64,000 bases of DNA. Source: Sphingopyxis sp. H053 (GTDB taxonomy: Bacteria > Pseudomonadota > Alphaproteobacteria > Sphingomonadales > Sphingomonadaceae). The DNA lies in the NCBI RefSeq assembly GCF_001468225.1, contig NZ_LNRU01000002.1:496001-560000 (forward strand), in the 5' to 3' direction. The stretch's first letter is position 1; every line of letters begins with the position of its first letter. Positions 1 to 7,080 of the stretch are shown piece by piece. A program made the translations under genes and the position numbers. Below the pieces are notes generated by a model that was given only the letters and a program-made list of their open reading frames with translations, was not told the origin of the DNA and ran no database searches.

Positions 1-845
1 ACCCCGTCGAGGGCGGCAAGCAGGCGGTCGCCGAAACCTGGCGTAACATCAGCGCGGTCGGCGCGACCCCGCTCGCGATCACCAATTGCCTCAACTTCGC
101 GAACCCGCAGCGCCCCGAAATCATGGGCCAGATCGTCGGCTGTCTCGACGGCATGGCACAGGCGTGTATCGCGCTCGACTATCCGATCGTGTCGGGCAAC
201 GTCAGCCTCTATAATGAGAGCAAGGCGACCGGCGGCGGCAGCGCGATCCTGCCGACCCCCGCGATCGGCGGCGTCGGCGTGATCGAGGATCTCGGGAAAG
301 CGGTCGGCATCGGCTTCAAGCGCACCGGCGACATCGTGCTCGCGGTCGGCGAACGCGCCGGCCACCTCGGCCAGTCGGTGTGGCTCCGCGAGATTCTGGG
401 CCGCGAGGAAGGCCCGCCGCCGCCCGTCGACCTCCGCGCCGAAAAGCGCACCGGCGACTTCATCCGCGGCGCGATCAACGCCGGCTGGATCACCGCCTGT
501 CACGACGTATCGGACGGCGGCATGGCGGTGACGCTCGCCGAAATGGCGCTGAAGTCGAACATCGGGGTGCTCGTCAGCGAAGAACAGCCGTTCGGCGTCG
601 CCGAAAGCTTCTTCGGCGAGGATCAGGGGCTTTACCTCGTGACGGTGTGCGACACCTGCCTCGCCGACTTCCTCGACGCCGCGGGCCGCGCCGACGTGCC
701 GGTCGATCCGGTCGGACGCACGATCAAGGATCGCATCGTCTTCGAACTCGAAGGCAGCGACCATCAGGTGACGCTCGCCGAACTGCGCGAAGCGCATGAA
801 GGCTTCTTCCCTAACCTGATGGGGGCCGACGCCGCGCTCGCATAA
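1..845 (+). CDS. purL: Phosphoribosylformylglycinamidine synthase subunit PurL, 3' part
   Basis: The reading frame is open from the left edge (frame beginning at base 3) to TAA at 843-845, so the 5' part lies outside the window. PurL catalyses ATP- and glutamine-dependent conversion of FGAR to FGAM in purine synthesis. The visible part carries the small-type PurL signatures: TNCLNFANPQRPEI near base 85-120, then SGNVSLYNES, TPAIGGVG and the second AIRS-like domain with ACHDVSDGGMAVTLAEM. The extent and motifs fit the C-terminal portion of the roughly 730-residue alphaproteobacterial PurL. The next gene starts 21 bp downstream on the same strand. Confidence 0.95.
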   Translation, partial: PVEGGKQAVAETWRNISAVGATPLAITNCLNFANPQRPEIMGQIVGCLDGMAQACIALDYPIVSGNVSLYNESKATGGGSAILPTPAIGGVGVIEDLGKAVGIGFKRTGDIVLAVGERAGHLGQSVWLREILGREEGPPPPVDLRAEKRTGDFIRGAINAGWITACHDVSDGGMAVTLAEMALKSNIGVLVSEEQPFGVAESFFGEDQGLYLVTVCDTCLADFLDAAGRADVPVDPVGRTIKDRIVFELEGSDHQVTLAELREAHEGFFPNLMGADAALA

Positions 846-865
846 TAGCTGAAAGTGAGGGGCCA

Positions 866-1603
866 ATGAGCATCTATGTCGGAGTCGGGGGCTGGACCTT
901 CGAACCATGGCGCGGCCCCTTCTACCCCGCCGGCCTCGCGCAAAAGCGCGAGCTCGAATATGCCGGCCAGCATCTGACCGGCATCGAGATCAACGGCACC
1001 TATTATGGCAGCCAGAAGCCCGAAACCTTCGCCAATTGGGCGGAGTCGGTGCCCGACGGGTTCCAGTTCAGCGTCAAGGCGTCACGCTTCACGACCAACC
1101 GCAAGGTGCTGGCGGAAGGCGCGGCATCGATCGAGAAATTTCTGACGCAGGGGCTGACGCGGCTCGGCGACCGGCTCGGCCCGATCCACTGGCAGTTCAT
1201 GGCGACGAAGAAGTTCGACCGCGACGATTTCGCGGGCTTCCTCGACCTGCTTCCCGATACGCAGGACGGCTTGCCGCTCCGCCACGCGATCGAGGTGCGC
1301 GACGAAAGCTTCCGCGACCAAGCCTTTATCGACATGGTGCGCGAACGGAACATGGCGGTCGTCTTCGCCGACAGCGACGAATTTCCGTGCATCGACGAAC
1401 AGACCGCCGACTTCACCTATGCGCGGCTCCAGCGCAGTCAGGACGATGTCGAAACCGGCTATGATGCGAAGGCGCTCGACCATTGGGCGAAGCGCGCCAA
1501 GGATTGGGCGGTCGGCGACCGCGACGTCTATATCTTCTTCATATCCGGCGCGAAGGTTCGCAACCCCGCCGCTGCGCAAGCGCTGATCGCGAAGCTCGAC
1601 TGA
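866..1603 (+). CDS. DUF72 (YecE-like) family protein
   Basis: A 245-residue protein with the DUF72 TIM-barrel pattern: an N-terminal VGVGGWTFEPWRGPFYPAGL segment, EINGTYYGSQKPETFANW, a central GPIHWQFM strand and a C-terminal DVYIFFISGAKVRNPAAA. DUF72 proteins are widespread but their biochemical activity is not established. ATG follows purL by 21 bp with a GAGGGG ribosome binding site at 858-863, so the two are probably co-transcribed. No signal peptide is seen, so it should be cytoplasmic. Confidence 0.85.
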   Translation: MSIYVGVGGWTFEPWRGPFYPAGLAQKRELEYAGQHLTGIEINGTYYGSQKPETFANWAESVPDGFQFSVKASRFTTNRKVLAEGAASIEKFLTQGLTRLGDRLGPIHWQFMATKKFDRDDFAGFLDLLPDTQDGLPLRHAIEVRDESFRDQAFIDMVRERNMAVVFADSDEFPCIDEQTADFTYARLQRSQDDVETGYDAKALDHWAKRAKDWAVGDRDVYIFFISGAKVRNPAAAQALIAKLD

Positions 1604-1609
1604 CCAACA

Positions 1610-1936
1610 TCACCGGCCGCCGGGCAGATTATGTTTCCCCCATTCGCATAGCGGCGTCAGCGCTTCGTTGAGCGATGCCCCCAAGGGGGTAACCGAATAA
1701 TCGACACGCGGGGGAACCTGATGGAACATCTCGCGGTGGACCAGACCATCGGCTTCCATTTCCCGCAATTGCTGGATCAGCATCTTTTCGCTGATTCCGT
1801 CGATACGCCGCTTGAGCGCGCCGAAGCGCACCGGGGTGCCGTGAAGCTCCCAAAGAATCAGCGCCTTCCATTTTCCGCCGATAATCGCGAACACCGGCCC
1901 AAGACCGTCATTATAGGGTTGATTGCGTGTCGACAT
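1610..1936 (-). CDS. HxlR-family winged-helix transcriptional regulator
   Basis: A 108-residue regulator with the HxlR pattern: GPVFAIIGGKWKALILWEL, RFGALKRRIDGISEKMLIQQLREMEADGLV, then a winged segment ending VDYSVTPLGASL. HxlR proteins usually sense electrophiles, quinones or aldehydes and often control a neighbouring oxidoreductase. Here the divergent neighbour at 2072 is a flavin reductase. I chose ATG at 1936 over TTG at 1945, which would add three residues. Only one cysteine is visible, near the C-terminus, and the N-terminal redox cysteine of YodB-type members is absent, so redox sensing by that route is doubtful. Confidence 0.88.
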   Translation of the reverse strand: MSTRNQPYNDGLGPVFAIIGGKWKALILWELHGTPVRFGALKRRIDGISEKMLIQQLREMEADGLVHREMFHQVPPRVDYSVTPLGASLNEALTPLCEWGKHNLPGGR

Positions 1937-1963
1937 GATTACCAATTCTTACCTGAAAGTGTG

Positions 1964-1984
1964 TACCTGATAAAATAGTAGGTA
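1964..1984. promoter_or_regulatory. Candidate HxlR operator
   Basis: Inverted halves TACCT and AGGTA are separated by 11 bp; extended 10-bp arms agree at 7 of 10 positions. An extra TTACCTGA half-site begins at 1949. The site lies in the divergent gap between the HxlR gene and the flavin reductase gene, the usual place for an HxlR autoregulatory operator. Binding by this regulator is inferred. Confidence 0.45.
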
Positions 1985-2071
1985 GTTGATCAATCGAAAG
2001 TATCACGCCACCCCTTTGCGTCAACAAGACATGGCAGCCGCGCCGTGTCCCACGCGAAAGGATCGGCCGAT

Positions 2072-2719
2072 ATGCCGGAAAAACTGCTCATTCTTGTCGG
2101 AAGCCCGCGCAGGAACGGAAACACCGCGACGCTTGCCGAAGCCGTCCGGCGCGGCGCCGAGGCGGCGGGCAGCGATGTCGCGCTGCGATTTCTGGATGAC
2201 CATATTTCGGGGTTTCTGCGCGATTGCCGCCAATGCCGCGGGCCCGATGGGGAATGCGCGATCGACGACCCGTATCGCGCCCTGTTCTTCGACGAGTTCT
2301 TGCCCGCGCAAGGGGTGATCTTTTGTTCGCCCATCTATTGGTACGGCGTGTCCGCCCAGATCAAAGCGTTCTTCGATCGCAGCTTCTGCTATTATGCGGC
2401 CTCCTATCCGGGCTCGCAGGACGCGCTTGCGGCGATGGCCGGCAAACGGCTCGGCTTGGTGCTCGCGTCCGAGGAAACATATCCCGGCGTCGCCCTCGGC
2501 ATTATCCACCAGATTCAGGAATTTTCCCGCTACACCAATTCGGACTTCGTCAACGTAGTGCGCGGGGCCGGCAACAGCCGCGGCGAAGTGCGAAACGATC
2601 CGGCGAACCCGATCGGCGACGCCGAACGCCTGGGCCGGGAGATATTTTCGCGATCCTATTCCGACTACAGGCTGGAGACGCCGCGCAGCCCGCGCGTCTG
2701 GCCGGAAAGCGTCGCCTGA
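2072..2719 (+). CDS. NAD(P)H-dependent FMN reductase / iron-sulfur flavoprotein-like oxidoreductase
   Basis: A 215-residue flavodoxin-fold protein. The N-terminal LLILVGSPRRNGNTATLAEAV is the FMN phosphate-binding loop, followed by DCRQCRGPDGEC and by FCSPIYWYGVSAQIKAFFDRS, the second flavin-contact segment of the NADPH-dependent FMN reductase family. The three cysteines (C-x2-C-x6-C) resemble the compact cysteine cluster of iron-sulfur flavoproteins, but metal binding cannot be shown here. ATG at 2072 is preceded by AAAGGA at 2057-2062; a GTG at 2045 would add nine residues. It probably reduces quinones or nitro compounds under HxlR control. Substrate is unknown. Confidence 0.82.
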   Translation: MPEKLLILVGSPRRNGNTATLAEAVRRGAEAAGSDVALRFLDDHISGFLRDCRQCRGPDGECAIDDPYRALFFDEFLPAQGVIFCSPIYWYGVSAQIKAFFDRSFCYYAASYPGSQDALAAMAGKRLGLVLASEETYPGVALGIIHQIQEFSRYTNSDFVNVVRGAGNSRGEVRNDPANPIGDAERLGREIFSRSYSDYRLETPRSPRVWPESVA

Positions 2720-2728
2720 GCACCGGGT

Positions 2729-2748
2729 TCCCCGGCTTTCGCCGGGGA
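2729..2748. terminator. Convergent GC-rich stem-loop
   Basis: Perfect 8-bp arms TCCCCGGC and GCCGGGGA enclose the loop TTTC in the 33-bp gap between the convergent flavin reductase and coq4-like genes. Position and symmetry suit a bidirectional terminator, although no U tract follows. Confidence 0.5.
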
Positions 2749-2752
2749 CAGT

Positions 2753-3532
2753 TCAGGCCATCGCAGCCTTTGCCGCGAGGAAGTTGTACGGATCGATCCC
2801 ACGGTTGCGGTACGCGCGGTGCGCTTCCTGATAGAGCGTCGGCTCGCCGATCCCCAGCCGCGCACGCGCGGCTTCGAGCGGTTCGGCGAGCAGCGAGCGG
2901 ATGTCCTGCTCGATGATCGCCTTCGCCGCCTTGCCGTGGCGCTGGCCCTGGCGGATCGCGCCGAACACCGGCGCGTCGCTTTTGACGCCGCGCTTCACCT
3001 CATAACCGCCGGCATAGGCGATGAAGAAATTGCCGTAGTTGCCCGTCTGGCCATAGGTGAAGCCGAGCACGCACTGTTCGCCGAGCGCGTCGCGGCCATA
3101 GCCGGTCAGGATATGGAACAGGTCGTGCGTGTCGCGCAGACGGTTCGAATACCATTGCACCTGATCGTCGAACTTGGGACGGCCCATCTTGTCGCTTTCG
3201 GCGACGAGCCCCGCGGCCGAGAGGCCTTCGCGGCGCATGAAGGTGACATAGGCGTGGCCGACGCTGCCCTCGGGCAGTTCGTCGATCCATGCATGGTCGT
3301 CGAGCAGGTCGGGCAGATAGGGTTCGCGTTCCATCAGCTTCTGGCCGAAATCGCTTTCGACGAAGGCGCGCGCGTCGTCCATGAAGCCCTTGCGCGGCAA
3401 ATTTTCAAAGATGTGGAACACCTGCTCGGTGTCTTCCTTGTCCGCGATCAGCTTGCGGAAGTGCTGGAACGCCTTGAACGGGCGGAACTTCTGCGGCTGG
3501 CGGTCGGGGTGGGAGAAGATGGTGGGGGTCAT
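2753..3532 (-). CDS. Coq4-family ubiquinone biosynthesis protein
   Basis: A 259-residue protein of the Coq4 family (PF05019). The family metal motif HDxxH-x11-E is intact: H136, D137, H140 and E152, within RDTHDLFHILTGYGRDALGE. COQ4 acts in ubiquinone synthesis, with recent work linking it to ring C1 decarboxylation/hydroxylation; which role this bacterial homologue has is not known. ATG at 3532 gives the standard N-terminus, and the longer frame to 3628 would run through the promoter. A -35/-10 pair and an operator-like palindrome lie just upstream (3565-3595). The gene is monocistronic. Confidence 0.85.
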   Translation of the reverse strand: MTPTIFSHPDRQPQKFRPFKAFQHFRKLIADKEDTEQVFHIFENLPRKGFMDDARAFVESDFGQKLMEREPYLPDLLDDHAWIDELPEGSVGHAYVTFMRREGLSAAGLVAESDKMGRPKFDDQVQWYSNRLRDTHDLFHILTGYGRDALGEQCVLGFTYGQTGNYGNFFIAYAGGYEVKRGVKSDAPVFGAIRQGQRHGKAAKAIIEQDIRSLLAEPLEAARARLGIGEPTLYQEAHRAYRNRGIDPYNFLAAKAAMA

Positions 3533-3564
3533 GGCTGGCCTCGTCCGAATCAGGTGATGATGCT

Positions 3565-3592
3565 CAGATAGCATTACTGACATAGATGTCAA
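3565..3592 (-). promoter_or_regulatory. Predicted sigma70-type promoter of the coq4-like gene
   Basis: Read on the minus strand, TTGACA (3592-3587) is followed after 16 bp by TATCTG (3570-3565), giving a short leader of roughly 25 nt before ATG at 3532. The spacing and the exact -35 match are convincing; the -10 is only moderate. Confidence 0.5.
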
Positions 3593-3595
3593 TAG
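3574..3595. promoter_or_regulatory. Operator-like palindrome shared with the TetR/PF10118 promoter
   Basis: A 22-bp site with TGACAT-AG-ATGTCA at its core; the 10-bp arms match at 8 of 10 positions. It overlaps the -35 and spacer of the coq4-like promoter. A 23-bp block here is identical at 19 of 23 positions to the block at 22075-22097 upstream of a PF10118 gene and its divergent TetR gene. I infer that the TetR protein at 22088 binds both. Confidence 0.6.
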
Positions 3596-3661
3596 CAGGT
3601 TAAAGCGCTGGACGGATCGTCGCCCCAACCGTTATAGGCGAATAACACAGTGGAGGGCGAT

Positions 3662-4900
3662 ATGCGCGAAGACAGACAAGTTGCAAGCGAACGCCTCGTC
3701 ACCCTCGACGCGCTGCGCGGCTTCGCCGTGATGGGCATTTTGGCGATGAACATCGCCGCCTTTGCGATGCCCGAAATGGCCTATGTTTCGCCCAAGGCCT
3801 ATGGCGGCGAAACCGGGGCCGACATCGCCGCCTGGGCGCTCGGCTTCCTCCTCTTTGACGGCAAGATGCGCGGGCTGTTCTCGATCCTGTTCGGCGCGAG
3901 CATGCTCCTGATCGTCGACCGCGCGGAGGCGTCGGGACAGGATCCGGGCTCGGTGCACTACCGCCGCATGGCGTGGCTCGCGGTCTTCGGTCTCTGCCAT
4001 TATGTCTTCCTCTGGTGGGGTGACATCCTGTTCCTTTATGCCGCCGTCGGCTGCGTCGCCTTCCGCTTCCGCGCGTGGGAACCGCGCCGATTGATCAAAT
4101 GGGCGCTGGGCATCTTCACCCTCGGCGTTGTCCTGACGTCGCTTTTCTTCGGCGCGCAGCTTGCGATCGGAAGCGCGGCCGACAATCCCGCTTCGCCGAT
4201 GGCCGAGGCGGGCCGCGAGGTCCGCGCCGAATATGCCAAGATCGACGGCGAGGTGACCGAGGAACTCGCGCTCTATCGCGGCCCCTATCTACCGATCCTC
4301 AACTCACGGCTCGATACCGCGATCAATCCGTTCGTCGGCGTGCTGATGACGATATGGGAGACACTGCCGCTGATGATGCTCGGCATGGCGCTGTTCCGCA
4401 ACGGCTTCCTGACGGGGGCATGGGCGGCGGCCGACTACCGGCGGATCGCGCTGCGCTGGCTGCCTCCCGGCGTGCTGCTGACATTGCTCGTCGGCTGGCT
4501 CCAGTGGCGCGCGGGCTTCGATTATCTCGTCGCGGTCAATGCCTTCATGGCGTGGGCGGGGCCGGGACGACTGATGATGACGATCGCCTATGCCGCGCTG
4601 CTCGTGCTGCTGATCCGGCGCGCTGCTGCCAGCGCCTGGATAACCCGCGTCGCGGCAGCGGGTCGCGCGGCCTTTTCCAACTATCTCGGCACCAGCATCG
4701 TGATGACGACGATCTTCTATGGCTATGGGATCGGCCTGTTCGGCGACGTCGGCCGCTGGACGCTCTATCTCTTCTGCATCGCTATGTGGGCGGTCATGCT
4801 GCTCTGGTCGAAGCCGTGGCTCGACCGCTATCGCTATGGCCCGCTCGAATGGCTGTGGCGCAGCCTCGCGCGCGGGTCGCTGCAACCGATGCGTCAGTAG
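3662..4900 (+). CDS. DUF418 (YeiB-like) polytopic membrane protein
   Basis: A 412-residue membrane protein with the N-terminal RLVTLDALRGFAVMGILAMNI signature of the YeiB/DUF418 family, then FSILFGASMLLI and several hydrophobic helices, ending in the DUF418 domain with SNYLGTSIVMTTIFYGYGIGLFG. The fold resembles acyltransferase-3 membrane proteins, but no substrate is established. ATG at 3662 is preceded by GGAGGG at 3652-3657; a GTG at 3650 would place the ribosome site inside the gene. The 3' end overlaps the convergent Hpt gene by 7 bp. Confidence 0.85.
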   Translation: MREDRQVASERLVTLDALRGFAVMGILAMNIAAFAMPEMAYVSPKAYGGETGADIAAWALGFLLFDGKMRGLFSILFGASMLLIVDRAEASGQDPGSVHYRRMAWLAVFGLCHYVFLWWGDILFLYAAVGCVAFRFRAWEPRRLIKWALGIFTLGVVLTSLFFGAQLAIGSAADNPASPMAEAGREVRAEYAKIDGEVTEELALYRGPYLPILNSRLDTAINPFVGVLMTIWETLPLMMLGMALFRNGFLTGAWAAADYRRIALRWLPPGVLLTLLVGWLQWRAGFDYLVAVNAFMAWAGPGRLMMTIAYAALLVLLIRRAAASAWITRVAAAGRAAFSNYLGTSIVMTTIFYGYGIGLFGDVGRWTLYLFCIAMWAVMLLWSKPWLDRYRYGPLEWLWRSLARGSLQPMRQ

Positions 4901-5298
4901 CCGACCGCGCGGCCAAAACCCGTCGGACGGCGCTGGACGAGTGGGTTCGCTTCGCGTTCGAGCGCGCCGAGCGTCTCCTCGAACAGCCGGCGCAGTTCGA
5001 CGACGCGCGGCAGATATTCTTCGGGGCTCGTCTGGCTTTCGACGCAATGGCGCGCGAAGACTTCGATATCCTCGGCGAGCGCGCCGAGTTTCTCGCCGCC
5101 GAACTGCCGCGCTTCGCTTTTCAACGTGTGCGCGGGCATGACGAGGCCGCGGGCGTCGCGCGCGCGCATTGCCTCTTCGATGGCGGCAACCGATTTGGTG
5201 CCGTCTTCGCGAAAATAGCCGAGAATCCGTACGAACGCGGCGCCCAACTGGGTGCGCGTCGCGCGAAACTCATCCCAATCGACCAGGATTTCGTCCAA
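4894..5298 (-). CDS. Hpt (histidine phosphotransfer) domain protein
   Basis: A 134-residue, mostly helical protein with the Hpt signature AHTLKSEARQFGG; H57 is the expected phosphorylated histidine. Hpt proteins shuttle phosphate between hybrid kinases and response regulators. No kinase or regulator gene is adjacent, so its partners are encoded elsewhere. Alphaproteobacterial stand-alone Hpt proteins include ChpT, but ChpT is a longer dimer with a CA-like domain, so this is not ChpT. Start ATG at 5298. Confidence 0.85.
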   Translation of the reverse strand: MDEILVDWDEFRATRTQLGAAFVRILGYFREDGTKSVAAIEEAMRARDARGLVMPAHTLKSEARQFGGEKLGALAEDIEVFARHCVESQTSPEEYLPRVVELRRLFEETLGALEREANPLVQRRPTGFGRAVGY

Positions 5299-5415
5299 TG
5301 CTTTAGTCCCTTGGTGTTCAAATTCGGCCGTGGTCCCAACCGGTCCATGCCGAAGTTGGGTAAAAAAGACGTTACGGTGTCAGGGGTGCCGCAAAGAAAG
5401 TCGCCCCGTTTTGGG

Positions 5416-5646
5416 TCAGCGTCGGACGCGCCAGCGTCCCTCGTCGGCGGTCGCGACATCGGTCTCGACCGACCAGCCATGCTCGCCCGCAAGCGCCGCA
5501 ACCTCGCGCCCCGCCTGCGGATCGTCGGCGATCAGCAGCACGTCGGACGCATCGCGCATCGCGCGCGCGAGCCTGAGCGCGGGCCAGGGGCAGCGCATGC
5601 CGCGCGCATCGACGACCAGCGCCCCCAATGTCTTAGGCGTCGTCAT
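5416..5646 (-). CDS. TusA-family sulfurtransferase / sulfur carrier
   Basis: A 76-residue protein with the TusA/YeeD signature DARGMRCPWPALRLARAM; C19 of the CPxP motif is the persulfide-carrying cysteine. TusA-like proteins relay sulfur for tRNA thiolation, molybdopterin or other cofactors. The ATG overlaps the der stop codon by 4 bp, so it is translationally coupled to der and sits last in the yfgM-bamB-der-tusA group. Which sulfur pathway it serves cannot be told from here. Confidence 0.85.
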   Translation of the reverse strand: MTTPKTLGALVVDARGMRCPWPALRLARAMRDASDVLLIADDPQAGREVAALAGEHGWSVETDVATADEGRWRVRR

Positions 5647-7034
5647 TCATCATAGGGATTGCGCGAATTGCGGAAGTTGAGGCGCACTGGAACGCCCTGG
5701 AAACCCAATTCCTTGCGCATGCCATTGACCAGATAGCGCGTATAGCTTCCGGGCAGGCTGTCGGTCCGCGTGCCGAAAACGACGAACGTCGGCGGCCGGG
5801 TGCGCGCCTGCGTGATATAGCGCAGCTTGATCCGCTTGCCGCCCGGTGCCGGCGGCGGGTTGTTTTCGACCGCATTTTCGAACCAGCGGTTGAGTTTCGC
5901 GGTCGAGACGCGGTTGGTCCAGATCGCGCGCTGTTCGAACGCGACGCGAACCAGCGTGTCGATGCCCTTGCCCGTCGCGCCCGAAATGCTGAGAACCGGA
6001 ACGCCCTTGACCTGGCTGAGCCCGTCTTCGAGCGCGGTTCGCACGCCGTTGAACAACGACGACGGGTCTTCGGCGACATCCCATTTATTGAGCGCGACGA
6101 TCAGCGCGCGGCCTTCCTGCAACACCCGGTCGGCGATGTGCAGATCCTGCGACTCAAGGCCTTTGGTGGCGTCGAGCAGCAGGACGACGACCTCGGCGAA
6201 ATCGACCGCGTGGAGCGCGTCGGCGACCGAGAGCTTCTCGAGCTTTTCGACCACCTTGGCGCGCTTTCGCATGCCCGCGGTGTCGAACAGCTGGATCTCG
6301 TGGACCTCGCCGTCTTTCTCCCACTGCCAGTCGACGCGGATCGAATCGCGCGTGATCCCGGCTTCGGGCCCGGTGATCAGGCGGTCCTCGCCAATCATGC
6401 GGTTGATCAGCGTCGACTTGCCCGCATTGGGGCGGCCGACGATCGCGAGCTTCAGCGGACCGAGCGGCGCGTCTTCATCCTCTTCGTCGCCTTCGACCCG
6501 CGGGGGCACCGCTTCGAACGCGGCGGCGTCAAATGCATCGACGATCGGGCGCAGCGCGTCGAACAGATCGACGACGCCTTCGCCATGCTCGGCGCTGAGC
6601 GCGATCGGATTGTCGAAGCCGAGCGAATAGCTCTCCATCAAGCCGTTTTCGCCCTGTTTCCCCTCGGCCTTGTTGACGACGAGGATGATCGGCGTGTCCT
6701 CGCTACGCAGCCAGCGCGCGATTTCCTCGTCGAGCGGGGTCACGCCGGCGCGGCCGTCGATCATGAACAGCGCCGCATCGGCCTCGCGCACCGCCTTTTC
6801 GGTCTGCACGCGCATGCGGCCGGGCAGCGTCGCCGCGTCATAATCCTCGAAACCCGCGGTATCGACGATGCGAAAATCGAGGCCGAGCAGATGCCCGTCG
6901 CCCTCGCGGCGGTCGCGCGTCACCCCGGGCTGGTCGTCGACGAGCGCAAGGCGCTTGCCGACCAGCCGGTTGAACAGCGTCGATTTGCCGACATTGGGCC
7001 GGCCGACAATGGCAATCGTCGCGAATCGCGACAT
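5643..7034 (-). CDS. der: Ribosome biogenesis GTPase Der (EngA)
   Basis: A 463-residue protein with two tandem GTPase domains, each with its own P-loop: GRPNVGKSTLFNRL near residue 9 and GRPNAGKSTLINRM after the acidic linker. Both G3 motifs (DTAGFED, DTAGMRK) and the NKAE/NKWD G4 motifs are visible, followed by the C-terminal KH-like domain. Der acts in 50S subunit maturation. I chose ATG at 7034; the upstream extension to 7139 overlaps bamB. The gene order yfgM-bamB-der matches that in many proteobacteria. Confidence 0.97.
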   Translation of the reverse strand: MSRFATIAIVGRPNVGKSTLFNRLVGKRLALVDDQPGVTRDRREGDGHLLGLDFRIVDTAGFEDYDAATLPGRMRVQTEKAVREADAALFMIDGRAGVTPLDEEIARWLRSEDTPIILVVNKAEGKQGENGLMESYSLGFDNPIALSAEHGEGVVDLFDALRPIVDAFDAAAFEAVPPRVEGDEEDEDAPLGPLKLAIVGRPNAGKSTLINRMIGEDRLITGPEAGITRDSIRVDWQWEKDGEVHEIQLFDTAGMRKRAKVVEKLEKLSVADALHAVDFAEVVVLLLDATKGLESQDLHIADRVLQEGRALIVALNKWDVAEDPSSLFNGVRTALEDGLSQVKGVPVLSISGATGKGIDTLVRVAFEQRAIWTNRVSTAKLNRWFENAVENNPPPAPGGKRIKLRYITQARTRPPTFVVFGTRTDSLPGSYTRYLVNGMRKELGFQGVPVRLNFRNSRNPYDE

Positions 7035-7080
7035 GAGACTTATCCCTATTACACCGGGCCGCCCCGGCCCGGACGCTGTA

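Noticed and set aside
4894..5298. The Hpt protein considered as ChpT of the CtrA pathway
   Set aside because: It is a single 134-residue Hpt helix bundle without the C-terminal ATPase-like domain of ChpT and has no cell-cycle neighbours.
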